Shown in pieces: positions 55,249 to 64,000 of a stretch of DNA of 64,000 nt; positions within the stretch are counted from its first letter, which is position 1, and every line of letters begins with the position of its first letter. The DNA is taken from positions 62,001-126,000 of the forward strand of contig NZ_AUFZ01000022.1 of NCBI RefSeq assembly GCF_000426765.1. The letters run 5' to 3'. Origin of the DNA: Vibrio litoralis DSM 17657. GTDB lineage: Bacteria; Pseudomonadota; Gammaproteobacteria; Enterobacterales; Vibrionaceae. The position numbers and the translations under genes are program-made. The notes beneath the pieces were generated by a model. It was not told the DNA's origin, searched no databases, and saw nothing but the letters and a program-made list of their open reading frames with translations.

Positions 55249-55487
55249 ACAATAACATGTATCTTTACCAAAGAGAATGCTTGATATCATTGGTTATCGC
55301 GTGGTGTTAACCAAATAAACGCATTTTTTGTCTTATCTGAATTAAATAAGCGGATATAAATAAAACGGTTAGAAATAAAATTAAAGTGACCATTGATGAG
55401 TTTCGAATAGAATGAGTCGTCACTATTCCGATGAAAACGCCTAGTACGGTGTGGTTTAAATAATGGCAAAAACTATTATTTTACTCG

Positions 55488-55907
55488 TCACTCTTTATCA
55501 AAACTATCCACCACTATCGCGCCCATGGAGGCTGGCATAGCAATTAAAATTAATCGTTTGAATGCCAATAATGGTTCGGTTTGTAGCGGTAATTTGTCTA
55601 GAGAAAACAATACTAACGCCACCACAAAAATAGTGAGTAGGTAGGCAATGACGATACGCAGAATAAACGCTGACATGCGGCGTTTCACATCACTTTGGAA
55701 TACGCTTTGATAGGCAAAGAAACCAAGGAAGATTATTGAAATAATAAATAGCATTATCACATTTTCCAATGGTAACGTTTTGCTTAAATCCCACGCTTCT
55801 TCCGAAAATGAAATAGGAACCGCCAACGTAAACGCACCAATAATCACTTGGCTTGCATCTTCAAGATTAAAATTCAGTTTCATCAAGCGACTCTTTAGTG
55901 ATGGCAT
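55488..55907 (-). CDS. DUF2391-family integral membrane protein
   Basis: A 139-residue protein with four membrane helices (about 16-34, 47-66, 83-105, 116-134) and the DUF2391/TIGR02587 opening DASQVIIGAFTLAVPISFSEEAW. Function unknown. AAGGAAG stands eight bases before the ATG at 55907; a shorter version from an in-frame ATG eight codons later is possible. It lies 31 bases downstream of the LysE-type exporter gene, same strand, so may share a transcript. Confidence 0.7.
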   Translation of the reverse strand: MPSLKSRLMKLNFNLEDASQVIIGAFTLAVPISFSEEAWDLSKTLPLENVIMLFIISIIFLGFFAYQSVFQSDVKRRMSAFILRIVIAYLLTIFVVALVLFSLDKLPLQTEPLLAFKRLILIAMPASMGAIVVDSFDKE

Positions 55908-55937
55908 TATACGGACTTCCTTTCAATTCTAGTTGGC

Positions 55938-56552
55938 TTACGCAACCCACACCACTCGCAGTGCCAATCCAATTAACACCACACCAGAAATGCGATCAAT
56001 CCAATGGGCTTTATTGCGCAATGTAGAAAGTAGAAGCTGGCTAGATAACATAAAGGTAATTAAGGTGTACCACAGTCCATCGACGATGAATGGAGTCATG
56101 ACAATAATTACTTTGCTACTGGTTTCAGCACTCACAGCAACAAACTGGCTAAATAATGCAGTAAAGAAAATCGCGATCTTCGGGCTAAGAATCGAAATGA
56201 AAAAACCTTCCTTTGCAGATTGAGCTACTGAACAGCTACGCCCTGATTCTAAACGCTCGGCAATGCCACCTTTTGATTGAATCGCATTAAAACCTAACCA
56301 GGCTAAATACGCCGCGCCCGCATAAGTGATCGCCTTAAATACCAATGGAAATTGATGAAGTAAAATCGCCAAACCCAGAATCGTAAATAGCGCGTACAAA
56401 CCAATGCCAAACGCATGAGCCCAAGCGGTGGCTAAGCCATGTTTGCGTCCACCCGCTAAACTATGTTTCGCGACCATCGCCAAACTTGGCCCCGGTGACA
56501 TCGCACCAAGTAAGCAAATAAGCAGTAGCGAAAGCCAGATTGTTAGTGTCAT
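55938..56552 (-). CDS. LysE/RhtB-family amino-acid exporter
   Basis: A 204-residue protein with six membrane segments and the family signature GAMSPGPSLAMVAKHSLAGG near the N-terminus. Members export amino acids such as homoserine, threonine or lysine; which one is not readable. AAGGGA precedes the ATG. It is divergent from the MviM-type gene (126 bases). Confidence 0.88.
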   Translation of the reverse strand: MTLTIWLSLLLICLLGAMSPGPSLAMVAKHSLAGGRKHGLATAWAHAFGIGLYALFTILGLAILLHQFPLVFKAITYAGAAYLAWLGFNAIQSKGGIAERLESGRSCSVAQSAKEGFFISILSPKIAIFFTALFSQFVAVSAETSSKVIIVMTPFIVDGLWYTLITFMLSSQLLLSTLRNKAHWIDRISGVVLIGLALRVVWVA

Positions 56553-56678
56553 TGAATCCCTTCACCTTTTTTAAATATTTAGGGTTATTCTACTGAAAAA
56601 ATTCCGTATGATGGTATTCATTTCTTCAGATACCTCTCTTTCGTATCAAACAGACACTTAGAGTTAAAAGGAAGCGCT

Positions 56679-57626
56679 ATGAAAATCGCATTAATCGGAC
56701 TCGGCGGCATCGCACAAAAAGCCTACTTACCTTTTATCACTCAAATTGAAGGCGTCGAATGGGTATTGTGCACGCGTAATGCAGAAGTACTGCAAGGATT
56801 AGCCACCAAATATAACGTTCGTGAGTATTACAGCGATTATCGCCAACTGGTTCATGCTGGGGTTGATGCGGTGATGATCCACAGCGCGACTTCTAGCCAT
56901 AAAGATATTGCCAGCTTCTTCCTCTCGCAACACATTGCTACTTTTGTCGATAAGCCACTGGTGGATAATGGTTATGACTGCGAAGCCTTATATGAACTCG
57001 CTCAACGTAATAATACGCCGTTATATGTTGGCTTTAACCGTCGCCATATTCCACTATTCAACCAGCATTTAGTCGGTGTTCAATCGGGAATGCCGCTTAA
57101 TCCATTACATTCATTACGTTGGGAAAAACATCGCTTTAACCAACCTGGTGATGTGCGTACTTTTATTTTTGATGACTTTATTCACCCGCTCGATAGCGTG
57201 AATATTTTTGCTAAGGCAGACATTAACGATATGCATATCACCACCCAGTGGAGTGGCAACCAACAACTGGCGAGCATCAATGTGCAATGGCAGCAGCAAG
57301 GTAGTTTGCTTAATGCATCGATGAACCGCGTGTTTGGTCAAACTCAGGAACGAGTATCAGCGGATTTTGCTAATCAATCCTATGAGTTCCGTGGCTTTAT
57401 GGAAGGTACACTGTGGCAAGATGATAACGCGCAGCAATTACAAACCAAAGACTGGATGCCAATGCTTGCCACTAAAGGCTTTGATAACATGGTGCAAGAA
57501 TGGTTAGGTGTCGTAAAAACCGGTCATATGCCATCAGCTTTAGTAGATAGAAATATTGCCTCGCATCTATTAGCTGACGCTTTATGCCAACATGTATTAA
57601 AGCAACAAACTCGTAAGGTGCACTAA
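56679..57626 (+). CDS. mviM: Gfo/Idh/MocA-family oxidoreductase, MviM/YceM type
   Basis: A 315-residue protein with an N-terminal NAD(P)-binding Rossmann domain (LIGLGGIAQKAYLPF) and the conserved VDKPL lysine-proline motif (ATFVDKPLVDNG) of the family, followed by the C-terminal alpha/beta domain. Several stretches match E. coli MviM (YceM), for example GFNRRHIPLF and KHRFNQPGDV. Substrate and physiological role are not known. It is followed by a strong terminator. Confidence 0.85.
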   Translation: MKIALIGLGGIAQKAYLPFITQIEGVEWVLCTRNAEVLQGLATKYNVREYYSDYRQLVHAGVDAVMIHSATSSHKDIASFFLSQHIATFVDKPLVDNGYDCEALYELAQRNNTPLYVGFNRRHIPLFNQHLVGVQSGMPLNPLHSLRWEKHRFNQPGDVRTFIFDDFIHPLDSVNIFAKADINDMHITTQWSGNQQLASINVQWQQQGSLLNASMNRVFGQTQERVSADFANQSYEFRGFMEGTLWQDDNAQQLQTKDWMPMLATKGFDNMVQEWLGVVKTGHMPSALVDRNIASHLLADALCQHVLKQQTRKVH

Positions 57627-57656
57627 TTCTTCACTAGTTGTCGATATTAAACCCAT

Positions 57657-57695
57657 AAAACAAAGGGATCCTATTTCAGGATTCCTTTGTTTTTT
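57657..57695 (+). terminator. Terminator after mviM
   Basis: AAAACAAAGG and GATCC pair with GGATT and CCTTTGTTTT to form a long stem with a one-base asymmetry, followed by T residues, 30 bases past the mviM stop. Confidence 0.8.
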
Positions 57696-57712
57696 AACGT
57701 GCATCGGTATCT

Positions 57713-57840
57713 TATACCCAAAGTAATTGGCGTTGCAGTGAGGCGACAAGCGAATGAGAGCCCATGAGCATAGCTTGCCTATGTGATTGGGCCGAATGAA
57801 CGCCGTCAACAAAACTGCAGTTTCAAGTACAACGGGTATA
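57713..57840. repeat. ERIC-type intergenic repeat, copy 1
   Basis: A 128-base imperfect palindrome beginning TATACCCAAAGTAATTGG and ending CAAGTACAACGGGTATA. It matches the ERIC (intergenic repeat unit) plan of about 127 bases with TATACCC ends. Its partner copy lies at 63068-63194 and differs at only a small number of positions. The element is non-coding, lies between mviM and the GNAT gene and probably moved as a small miniature element. Confidence 0.85.
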
Positions 57841-57855
57841 ATCTTTCGCTAACAA

Positions 57856-58386
57856 TCAGTTTGTTGCTTCAAGTAAGGCTTTCGGGCTTTCCCAGCAATA
57901 AGTATGACATGGTACTTGTGAACCACAGGGCGCCTTCCAAATAAAATCTCTATTATCCTTTGCATCAAGTGACTCATAAAATGCTTTAGCAGGATCATTA
58001 CCTTTCAGTACTTCTAAATAAATTCCTGAATCAGCAAAGTGCTTTTGTGCCCATGTTGCTGCTTCTGCGAGTAAGGCTTTTCCATATCCTTTACCACGCT
58101 GGTCTTTATCGACATGTAAGTTATCAATCATAGTGCCTTGCTCAAAACTATGATTACCATATAGACAAACAAAGCCACACAACGCGCCTGCTTCTTCCAG
58201 TATTAATACACCTTGATTAAGTGGCGGTTGAGTTAAGCGAGTTTGCCACATGGCTAAATGCTCATCTTCCACTCGGCTTGCTAGATAATCATCATCTAAA
58301 AGACCTTGGTAGACTTGCTGCCAACTTGTGGCATGTAATTTGGCTATTTTGGAATAATCCTGAAATTCTGCTTCTCTAACGAACAT
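57856..58386 (-). CDS. GNAT-family N-acetyltransferase
   Basis: A 176-residue acetyltransferase with the acetyl-CoA loop VDKDQRGKGYGKALLAEA and the strand CGFVCLYG before it; the C-terminal part has ESLDAKDNRDFIWKAPCG. Acceptor unknown. AGGAG stands five bases before the ATG. It is convergent with mviM, with the first ERIC repeat between them. Confidence 0.85.
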   Translation of the reverse strand: MFVREAEFQDYSKIAKLHATSWQQVYQGLLDDDYLASRVEDEHLAMWQTRLTQPPLNQGVLILEEAGALCGFVCLYGNHSFEQGTMIDNLHVDKDQRGKGYGKALLAEAATWAQKHFADSGIYLEVLKGNDPAKAFYESLDAKDNRDFIWKAPCGSQVPCHTYCWESPKALLEATN

Positions 58387-58512
58387 CCTTGCTCCTGAGT
58401 TTATATTGTTGTTTTCTCTAATGTATCGAAAAACTGACCAAAGATTGCACTTTTTTACGAATAAATAACAGAATATATGAAGGTGGTAGCAAAGGTAGGT
58501 GGTATAAAACTC

Positions 58513-58544
58513 AAAAAGCCAACAGATTACTCTATTGGCTTTTT
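58513..58544 (-). terminator. Terminator of the 116-residue hypothetical gene
   Basis: AAAAAGCCAA pairs with TTGGCTTTTT around a 12-base loop; a T-run follows on the minus strand. It lies about 40 bases beyond the stop codon. Confidence 0.78.
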
Positions 58545-58585
58545 ATCTACTTATGAAAACAGAGGTTTAACTTACCTCGATTAAC

Positions 58586-58936
58586 TTAACTACGTTTTGG
58601 CTGGGTATACGTTTTGCCAGCAGCGGTGTAAGTTTCTTTCGTTTTCACATCGAACATAATATCGAAGAACCACGCAACGAAACGAATAATGTCATCGCCT
58701 TCATTCATGATGTGCTCAACGTATTCTTGCTCAACGCCGTTGTCATCTTCTTGAGTAGTCACATGGTAAATGCGGTTCTCACCGTCCACTTCTGCTAACG
58801 CAAATTGACCAGATAGCGATTTAGCGGCATCGGCCACGTTGCTGTCGCTGTTCATTTGCAAGAATTTAAGCGCAGTCGGTACTGAATCTAGAGTACATAG
58901 GGTTTTTACGAGTGTTTCGAAATCACTTTGTTGCAT
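58586..58936 (-). CDS. Small acidic cytoplasmic protein, function unknown
   Basis: A 116-residue protein without signal or membrane segment. It opens QQSDFETLVKTLCTLDSV and has a glutamate/aspartate-rich middle with EDDNGVEQEYVEHIMNEGDD followed by an aromatic stretch (RFVAWFFDIMF). I do not recognise a family. The start has AAGG upstream and the end a proper terminator, so expression is credible. It stands alone, just upstream of the CsrB-type RNA on the same strand. Confidence 0.65.
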   Translation of the reverse strand: MQQSDFETLVKTLCTLDSVPTALKFLQMNSDSNVADAAKSLSGQFALAEVDGENRIYHVTTQEDDNGVEQEYVEHIMNEGDDIIRFVAWFFDIMFDVKTKETYTAAGKTYTQPKRS

Positions 58937-59101
58937 GTTCTATTAGCCTTGTATTTAGGTCTTTCACTCTTAATCGAGCATCTTGAGGCGGATTCTACAC
59001 TATACCCAAGTGACTTGGATATATTTCTACGTTGATCAGCAATACAAAGCACAAAGAAATGAATCCTACTTGGTAGTATTTAGTAGAATGCGTAAATAAA
59101 G

Positions 59102-59505
59102 AAAAACCCCGACACTTTCGTATCGGGGTTATAGTCTCACTCGCAGCATTCCGGCTACTATTAATGCTCCATGCATCGAATCCGTGATAGTGCTTATCCT
59201 AAGCTAATCCTGCTTCGCCTTCCTAGCGGTGTCCTTACGTAAATCCTTGCTGCTAATCGTTCCTAATTAGCGCTCATCACTTGTTCCTTGAGCGGTGTTC
59301 CTTCCTCAAACTAGAGGTGTCCATTTATCCGTTTAAGCCGCATCCTGCCGCTCAATTTAATCCGTCAAATGTCCTTTGCTTCCTGCTGACCGTTATCCTA
59401 ACCGTCAAACTTCATCCTGAATAAAACCGTCTTGGTTTTTCTTAAATCCTATGTCGCTTCCTTCCGACACAAATAAGACTACGCTTCTGCTGAAATTCCT
59501 CAAGA
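59102..59505 (-). ncRNA. csrB: CsrB/CsrC-family regulatory RNA (CsrA-sequestering)
   Basis: About 400 bases on the minus strand with 24 GGA triplets (TCC on the plus strand) between 59104 and 59520, many as AGGA inside short hairpins: GTCGGAAGGAAGCGAC, TTCAGGATGAA and GGCAGGATGC. Near the 3-prime end GTAGCCGGAATGCTGCGA nearly equals a stretch of E. coli CsrB (GTAGCTGGAATGCTGCGA). A terminator (AACCCCGA with TCGGGGTT then T-run, 59105-59130) closes it. The RNA would bind many CsrA dimers and release CsrA targets. The 5-prime end is an estimate from a weak -35/-10 pair (TTGCTT, 18 bases, TTGAAT). Which Vibrio paralogue (csrB, csrC or csrD) cannot be decided. Confidence 0.88.
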
Positions 59506-59521
59506 GACCTAATTCAAAGTT

Positions 59522-59542
59522 TTTGCTCTTTCTCTAAGCAAA
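59522..59542 (-). promoter_or_regulatory. Dyad at the csrB promoter
   Basis: TTTGCT and AGCAAA form a perfect dyad with nine bases between, overlapping the putative -35 of the RNA gene. Response regulators of the VarA/UvrY kind control csrB genes through dyads upstream, though this is not the usual TGTAAG half-site. Role is inferred. Confidence 0.35.
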
Positions 59543-59552
59543 GAACACCACA

Positions 59553-59593
59553 AAACAAAAAGACCAGCTATAACAATAAGTTAAAACTGGTCT
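59553..59593 (-). terminator. rhlE terminator
   Basis: On the minus strand AGACCAG pairs with CTGGTCT around a 19-base loop and is followed by a run rich in T. It separates rhlE from the CsrB-type RNA. Confidence 0.8.
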
Positions 59594-59679
59594 CTTCTGA
59601 TTTTTATATTGAATAACCGTGATCGCTCACATAGCTTGTAAGCGATCTCGCACACGGCCAATCCTATATTTTACTGGGC

Positions 59680-61107
<1,428 letters not shown>

Positions 61108-61553
61108 ATATATTGATCTCGATAAAATAGAGAAGCCAAATGGCTCAGAGGTATGAATATCAATATCTTTGTATACCTTATGTTTACTTGTTGTAGTGAC
61201 AAGGTATATGAGAATTTACTCTGCTTTCAGGATTGGTGTCGCTGGAAGTGATATTAATAATCTTGATTGAGCGGCTATTCTGACCGCTTTATCTGAAAGC
61301 AGCAACAAATATCGTGACTTTTATCACAGATAGTTAGCAGCAGTTCTCATTTGCATAGAAATCCACCACTCTCTTACCAATGGCTATACTTGTACTCTTT
61401 ATGCGTAACTTTTATCCCAAAAAATTGCCGTTTCCCTATTTCACTTTGATTAGAAAGTCGGTATTCTTGCCGCCATTGAATAAATCATGGATTGATAGTG
61501 AATAGTTATGCGATGGATTGCGCAATTTTTAAGCATTGTCATTTGAGAGCATA
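61108..61553. other. Divergent control region between rhlE and the YjiH-type gene
   Basis: About 445 bases. The rhlE side has a long AT-rich leader without a recognised element; a short stem (AGCGG with CCGCT, about 61270-61288) may be an RNA structure. A good CRP-like site lies at 61313-61328. No gene was recognised. Confidence 0.5.
61313..61328 (+). promoter_or_regulatory. Candidate CRP site upstream of the YjiH-type gene
   Basis: CGTGACTTTTATCACA matches nine of ten positions of TGTGA-N6-TCACA with the correct six-base spacer. It lies 226 bases before the membrane-protein start, so would serve an upstream promoter. Confidence 0.5.
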
Positions 61554-62942
61554 ATGAAAGATTCTTCAAAACCAACGGGTAACGCCAAGGTAGAAAAAAC
61601 AAGCTACCCACTAAAAACTTACCTTACCTTTATCATTCCATCTTTGATCGGTTTGTTTTTATTCATGGCACCGTTGAGCTACCAAGGCTCATACACGATT
61701 CCAGTCGCTATATTAGCCAAATCTTTGCAAGCAGCACTAGCCAATAGCATCGTTCCTATCATTACGATTGTTATTGCGTTTATGGCTATCGCAACCATTC
61801 TATATAAACTGATTCAACCTGCGTTTATTAAAAATAATGCCTTTTTACACGCGCTAATGACACCATCTTTAATTTGGTTTGTGGTGCGTGTTTTTGGTGG
61901 TATTGCGGCGGTTATGGCGTTTTACCAGGCTGGCCCAGAAATGGTATGGGAAGAAAATACCGGTGGTATGGTATTAAACGGTCTATTACCAACCTTATTC
62001 TGCGTATTCATTTTCGCCGGCATGTTACTGCCTCTTTTACTTAACTTCGGTCTACTTGAACTATTCGGTACGCTATTAAGTAAAATTATGCGCCCAATCT
62101 TCAACCTACCAGGTCGTTCTGCTATCGACTGTATGGCATCTTGGTTAGGTGACGGATCGGTTGGTATCTTACTAACTAGCAAGCAATATGAAGATAAATT
62201 CTATACGCAACGCGAAGCGGCCATTGTTGGTACAACCTTCTCAGCGGTATCGATCACTTTCAGCCTAGTGGTTATCGCACAGGTGAACCTTGAGCATTTA
62301 TTCATTCCTTTTTATGGCGCAGTTTGTTTAGCCGGTTTAGTTGCTGCAATTATTTTGCCGCGCATTCCACCACTACGCTGGAAAAAAGACACTTTCATTG
62401 ATGGTTCAGTGCCAGATATGAAAGCGGATGATTTACCAGAAGGTCACACTAACTTCTCTTGGGGCATGCACTTAGCACTGAGCAAAGCAGATAACGTTGG
62501 TGACTTGCATAAAGTCTTAGTTGAAGGCGTGAAGAATGCCATTGATATGGTGTTTGGTGTTCTACCGGTTGTGATGGCGCTTGGTACTGGTGCTTTAATC
62601 ATTGCAGAGCACAGTTCACTGTTCGAGATTTTAGGTCAGCCTTTCATTCCATACTTAAAACTACTCGGGCTACCTGAAGCAGTTGAAGCATCACAAACGA
62701 TTGTGGTGGGTTTTGCTGACATGTTCATTCCAGCGATTCTTGCAGCGCCGATCCATAGTGATATGACGCGTTTTGTGATTGCGGCGATGTCGGTTACTCA
62801 GCTAATTTACATGTCTGAAGTAGGTGCTCTTCTACTCGGTAGTAAGATCCCAGTGACGCTATTAGAGCTATTCGTGATCTTTATTTTGCGTACTCTCATT
62901 ACCCTACCGGTAATTGTTGCCGTTGCACATTTGATTTTTTAA
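61554..62942 (+). CDS. yjiH: YjiH-family membrane protein with nucleoside-recognition (Gate) domains
   Basis: A 462-residue protein with about ten or more membrane segments. The region around 150-230 has LLLNFGLLELFGTLLSKIMR, then PGRSAIDCMASWLGDGSVGI, landmarks of YjiH/Gate-domain proteins; a second copy-like part lies after residue 330. Substrate unknown. The ATG at 61554 follows GAGAG; a TTG frame start six codons earlier is not needed. A strong terminator follows at 63008. Confidence 0.82.
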   Translation: MKDSSKPTGNAKVEKTSYPLKTYLTFIIPSLIGLFLFMAPLSYQGSYTIPVAILAKSLQAALANSIVPIITIVIAFMAIATILYKLIQPAFIKNNAFLHALMTPSLIWFVVRVFGGIAAVMAFYQAGPEMVWEENTGGMVLNGLLPTLFCVFIFAGMLLPLLLNFGLLELFGTLLSKIMRPIFNLPGRSAIDCMASWLGDGSVGILLTSKQYEDKFYTQREAAIVGTTFSAVSITFSLVVIAQVNLEHLFIPFYGAVCLAGLVAAIILPRIPPLRWKKDTFIDGSVPDMKADDLPEGHTNFSWGMHLALSKADNVGDLHKVLVEGVKNAIDMVFGVLPVVMALGTGALIIAEHSSLFEILGQPFIPYLKLLGLPEAVEASQTIVVGFADMFIPAILAAPIHSDMTRFVIAAMSVTQLIYMSEVGALLLGSKIPVTLLELFVIFILRTLITLPVIVAVAHLIF

Positions 62943-63007
62943 TTGTTCGACTAGTCTTACAAGCCAAGTCCACAAGACTAGGCTCACCAAAGAAGCCCCC
63001 AAAACAA

Positions 63008-63046
63008 GAAAGCCTGCATAAGTTAATTATGCAGGCTTTCGTTTTT
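63008..63046 (+). terminator. Terminator of the YjiH-type gene
   Basis: GAAAGCCTGCATAA pairs with TTATGCAGGCTTTC around a five-base loop, followed by five T residues. Confidence 0.85.
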
Positions 63047-63067
63047 ATTTAGTTTTACTTATTCGAA

Positions 63068-63194
63068 TATACCCAAAGTAATTGACGTTGCAGTGAGGCG
63101 ACAAGTGAATGAGACCCCATGAGCATAGCTCGTCTATGTGATTGGGGCGAATAAACGCCGGCAACAAAGCTGCAGCTTCAAGTACGACGGGTAT
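63068..63194. repeat. ERIC-type intergenic repeat, copy 2
   Basis: A 127-base imperfect palindrome (TATACCCAAAGTAATTGACG at one end, AGTACGACGGGTAT at the other) in the same orientation as copy 1 at 57713, differing in scattered positions only. It lies between the YjiH-type gene and ygiW, ending three bases before the stop of the latter. Confidence 0.85.
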
Positions 63195-63197
63195 CGA

Positions 63198-63599
63198 TTA
63201 TTTAACTTCTAAGCTATCCACATCAATAGTTAAGCTGTTCCAATCTTTATCCACTTCGCCATGCAATATTACGGTATGCTCAGTTGTAACGGTACGCCCA
63301 TGCCATTTGTCGTTATCAATTTCCACAGTAATTTCACCAGTTGAATCTGCAAAGATATAGTCTTCACCACCTAGTGAGCTTTTAATCTTACCGGTTAGTA
63401 CAACCTTAGTATCATCACTGGCATCTTTTGCTTCTTTGATCGTTTCAATGATTGTTGTGCCATGACGTGGGCCATCAAAACCGCCTTGAGTGGATGTCTG
63501 CGCTTTCTCCGCAGGTGCAGGAGAAACCACTTCAGCCATAGCAATAGAAGGAACTGACATTAATGCTGCAAGCGAAATTGTTAATAGTGTTTTGTTCAT
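63198..63599 (-). CDS. ygiW: YgiW-family periplasmic OB-fold (BOF) protein
   Basis: A 133-residue protein: signal peptide (TLLTISLAALMSVPSIAMA) and a bacterial OB-fold domain (about 50-133) with landmarks VVLTGKIKSSLGGEDYIFAD, GEITVEIDNDKW and the C-terminal SLTIDVDSLEV. YgiW-type proteins bind small cationic or sugar ligands and help with stress; in Enterobacteriaceae ygiW lies beside the sensor pair qseBC. Here a sensor kinase gene lies 153 bases upstream on the same strand, so the association is kept, in a different arrangement. Confidence 0.85.
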   Translation of the reverse strand: MNKTLLTISLAALMSVPSIAMAEVVSPAPAEKAQTSTQGGFDGPRHGTTIIETIKEAKDASDDTKVVLTGKIKSSLGGEDYIFADSTGEITVEIDNDKWHGRTVTTEHTVILHGEVDKDWNSLTIDVDSLEVK

Positions 63600-63752
63600 G
63601 GCTTTTACCCTTATTATTGTAAATTTGCGCTAGCCTGTTGGCTGTATATTGCGTCGATGTGAAACAGTATATTTGGGCAAGTGTGAAAAAAGCGTGAAAA
63701 AATCAACATCCCCGAAATGTTCGAAACTAGGTATGTCTCAAACATTGTGATT

Positions 63753-64000
63753 TCAGCTCGCAAACACTACCCTCGCCTTAAATAATTTACCGTCATTTTC
63801 GGTATTAAACTGCCAGTTCATTCGGTTGCATACTCGTTCGATAATGACCAAACCGCAGCCGTAACCAGAATTGTGCATGTCGTTACCATCATGTTGGTTT
63901 GTGACAATTAAGCTTTTATCGGTTAATTCCACGACGATATCGCCGATGCTATAACTAAAGGCATTCTTTAATAAATTCGCCATCACAATATCAATAAAGC
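63753..64000 (-). CDS. Sensor histidine kinase, C-terminal part (cut by window edge)
   Basis: The reading frame runs open to the window end. The visible 82 or so residues hold the end of the HATPase domain: the N-box (NLLKNAFSYS) and the G-box (NSGYGCGLVIIERV), ending RVVFAS. It therefore autophosphorylates and passes phosphate to an unseen response regulator, probably encoded to the right. Next to ygiW it may be QseC-like, but the deciding sensor domain is outside the window. Confidence 0.8.
   Translation of the reverse strand, partial: FIDIVMANLLKNAFSYSIGDIVVELTDKSLIVTNQHDGNDMHNSGYGCGLVIIERVCNRMNWQFNTENDGKLFKARVVFAS

Noticed and set aside
55287-55469. Minus-strand open frame of 60 codons upstream of the fused-permease operon
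   Set aside because: Non-ATG-like start, AT-rich composition, no ribosome-binding site and no recognisable domain.
57713-57840. Possible integron attC (VCR) site
   Set aside because: The palindrome has TATACCC ends and ERIC-like core, not the RYYYAAC/GTTRRRY ends of attC, and no integron cassettes lie around it.
58981-59060. TATACCCAAGTGACTTGG sequence as a third ERIC copy
   Set aside because: Only the first dozen bases resemble the ERIC end; the rest does not match.

Overview
The window is one contiguous stretch of a Vibrionaceae chromosome, most likely the second chromosome of a Vibrio. This is inferred from the maltose regulon (malQ, malT, malEFG, malK, lamB) lying together with ppsA/ppsR and a TonB-linked siderophore locus, a gene set that sits on chromosome II in Vibrio cholerae. 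Two ERIC-type intergenic repeats and a CsrB-type RNA fit a gammaproteobacterium. No rRNA, tRNA, CRISPR array, integrase or transposase gene was seen, and the species cannot be fixed from the sequence.

Layout. 0-2 kb: an ectoine hydrolase-like gene (doeA) with its Lrp-type regulator, probably the edge of an ectoine-degradation cluster. 2-8.8 kb: an IutA-type aerobactin receptor and a fhuCDB-type ABC importer with Fur-box candidates. 8.8-14.5 kb: transporters (BenE, PACE, TauE), two LysR-type or divergent regulator arrangements, a GST and a GNAT enzyme. 13.6-18.1 kb: ppsR/ppsA, then two tandem paralogous small membrane-anchored proteins, each preceded by the same terminator-plus-promoter block. 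18.3-24 kb: malQ and malT, divergent. 24-28.3 kb: periplasmic gamma-glutamyltransferase and an Old Yellow Enzyme with its LysR regulator. 28.4-32.4 kb: an orphan type VI secretion effector module (DUF4123 adaptor, Tle1-type lipase, DUF2931 immunity). 32.6-39.8 kb: an AT-rich, overlapping four-gene operon, wecB-nfrB-nfrA-ybcH, which looks like the phage N4 receptor / c-di-GMP-controlled ManNAc glycan secretion system with its own epimerase. 40-50.3 kb: malG, malF, malE, divergent malK, two small unrelated genes, lamB and a cytoplasmic GH13 amylase. 50.3-55.3 kb: a peptide/nickel/opine-type ABC importer with both permeases fused into one protein and a Zur-like site in front. 55.5-64 kb: small membrane proteins, an MviM oxidoreductase, GNAT and hypothetical genes, a CsrB-family regulatory RNA next to rhlE, a YjiH-type membrane protein, a YgiW-type periplasmic protein and the C-terminal end of a sensor kinase.

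How the genes work together. The mal genes form one regulon: maltodextrins enter by LamB, are bound by MalE, are imported by MalFGK2, and are processed by MalQ and the intracellular amylase. MalT boxes (GGGATGAG-type) lie before malQ/malT, between malE and malK, and before lamB. PpsA makes PEP from pyruvate and PpsR reversibly inactivates it. The nfr locus is the most interesting part: a dedicated UDP-GlcNAc 2-epimerase, a processive GT2 glycosyltransferase carrying MshEN-type c-di-GMP motifs, an outer-membrane export protein with a TPR-rich periplasmic part, and a lipoprotein of unknown function are all translationally coupled.
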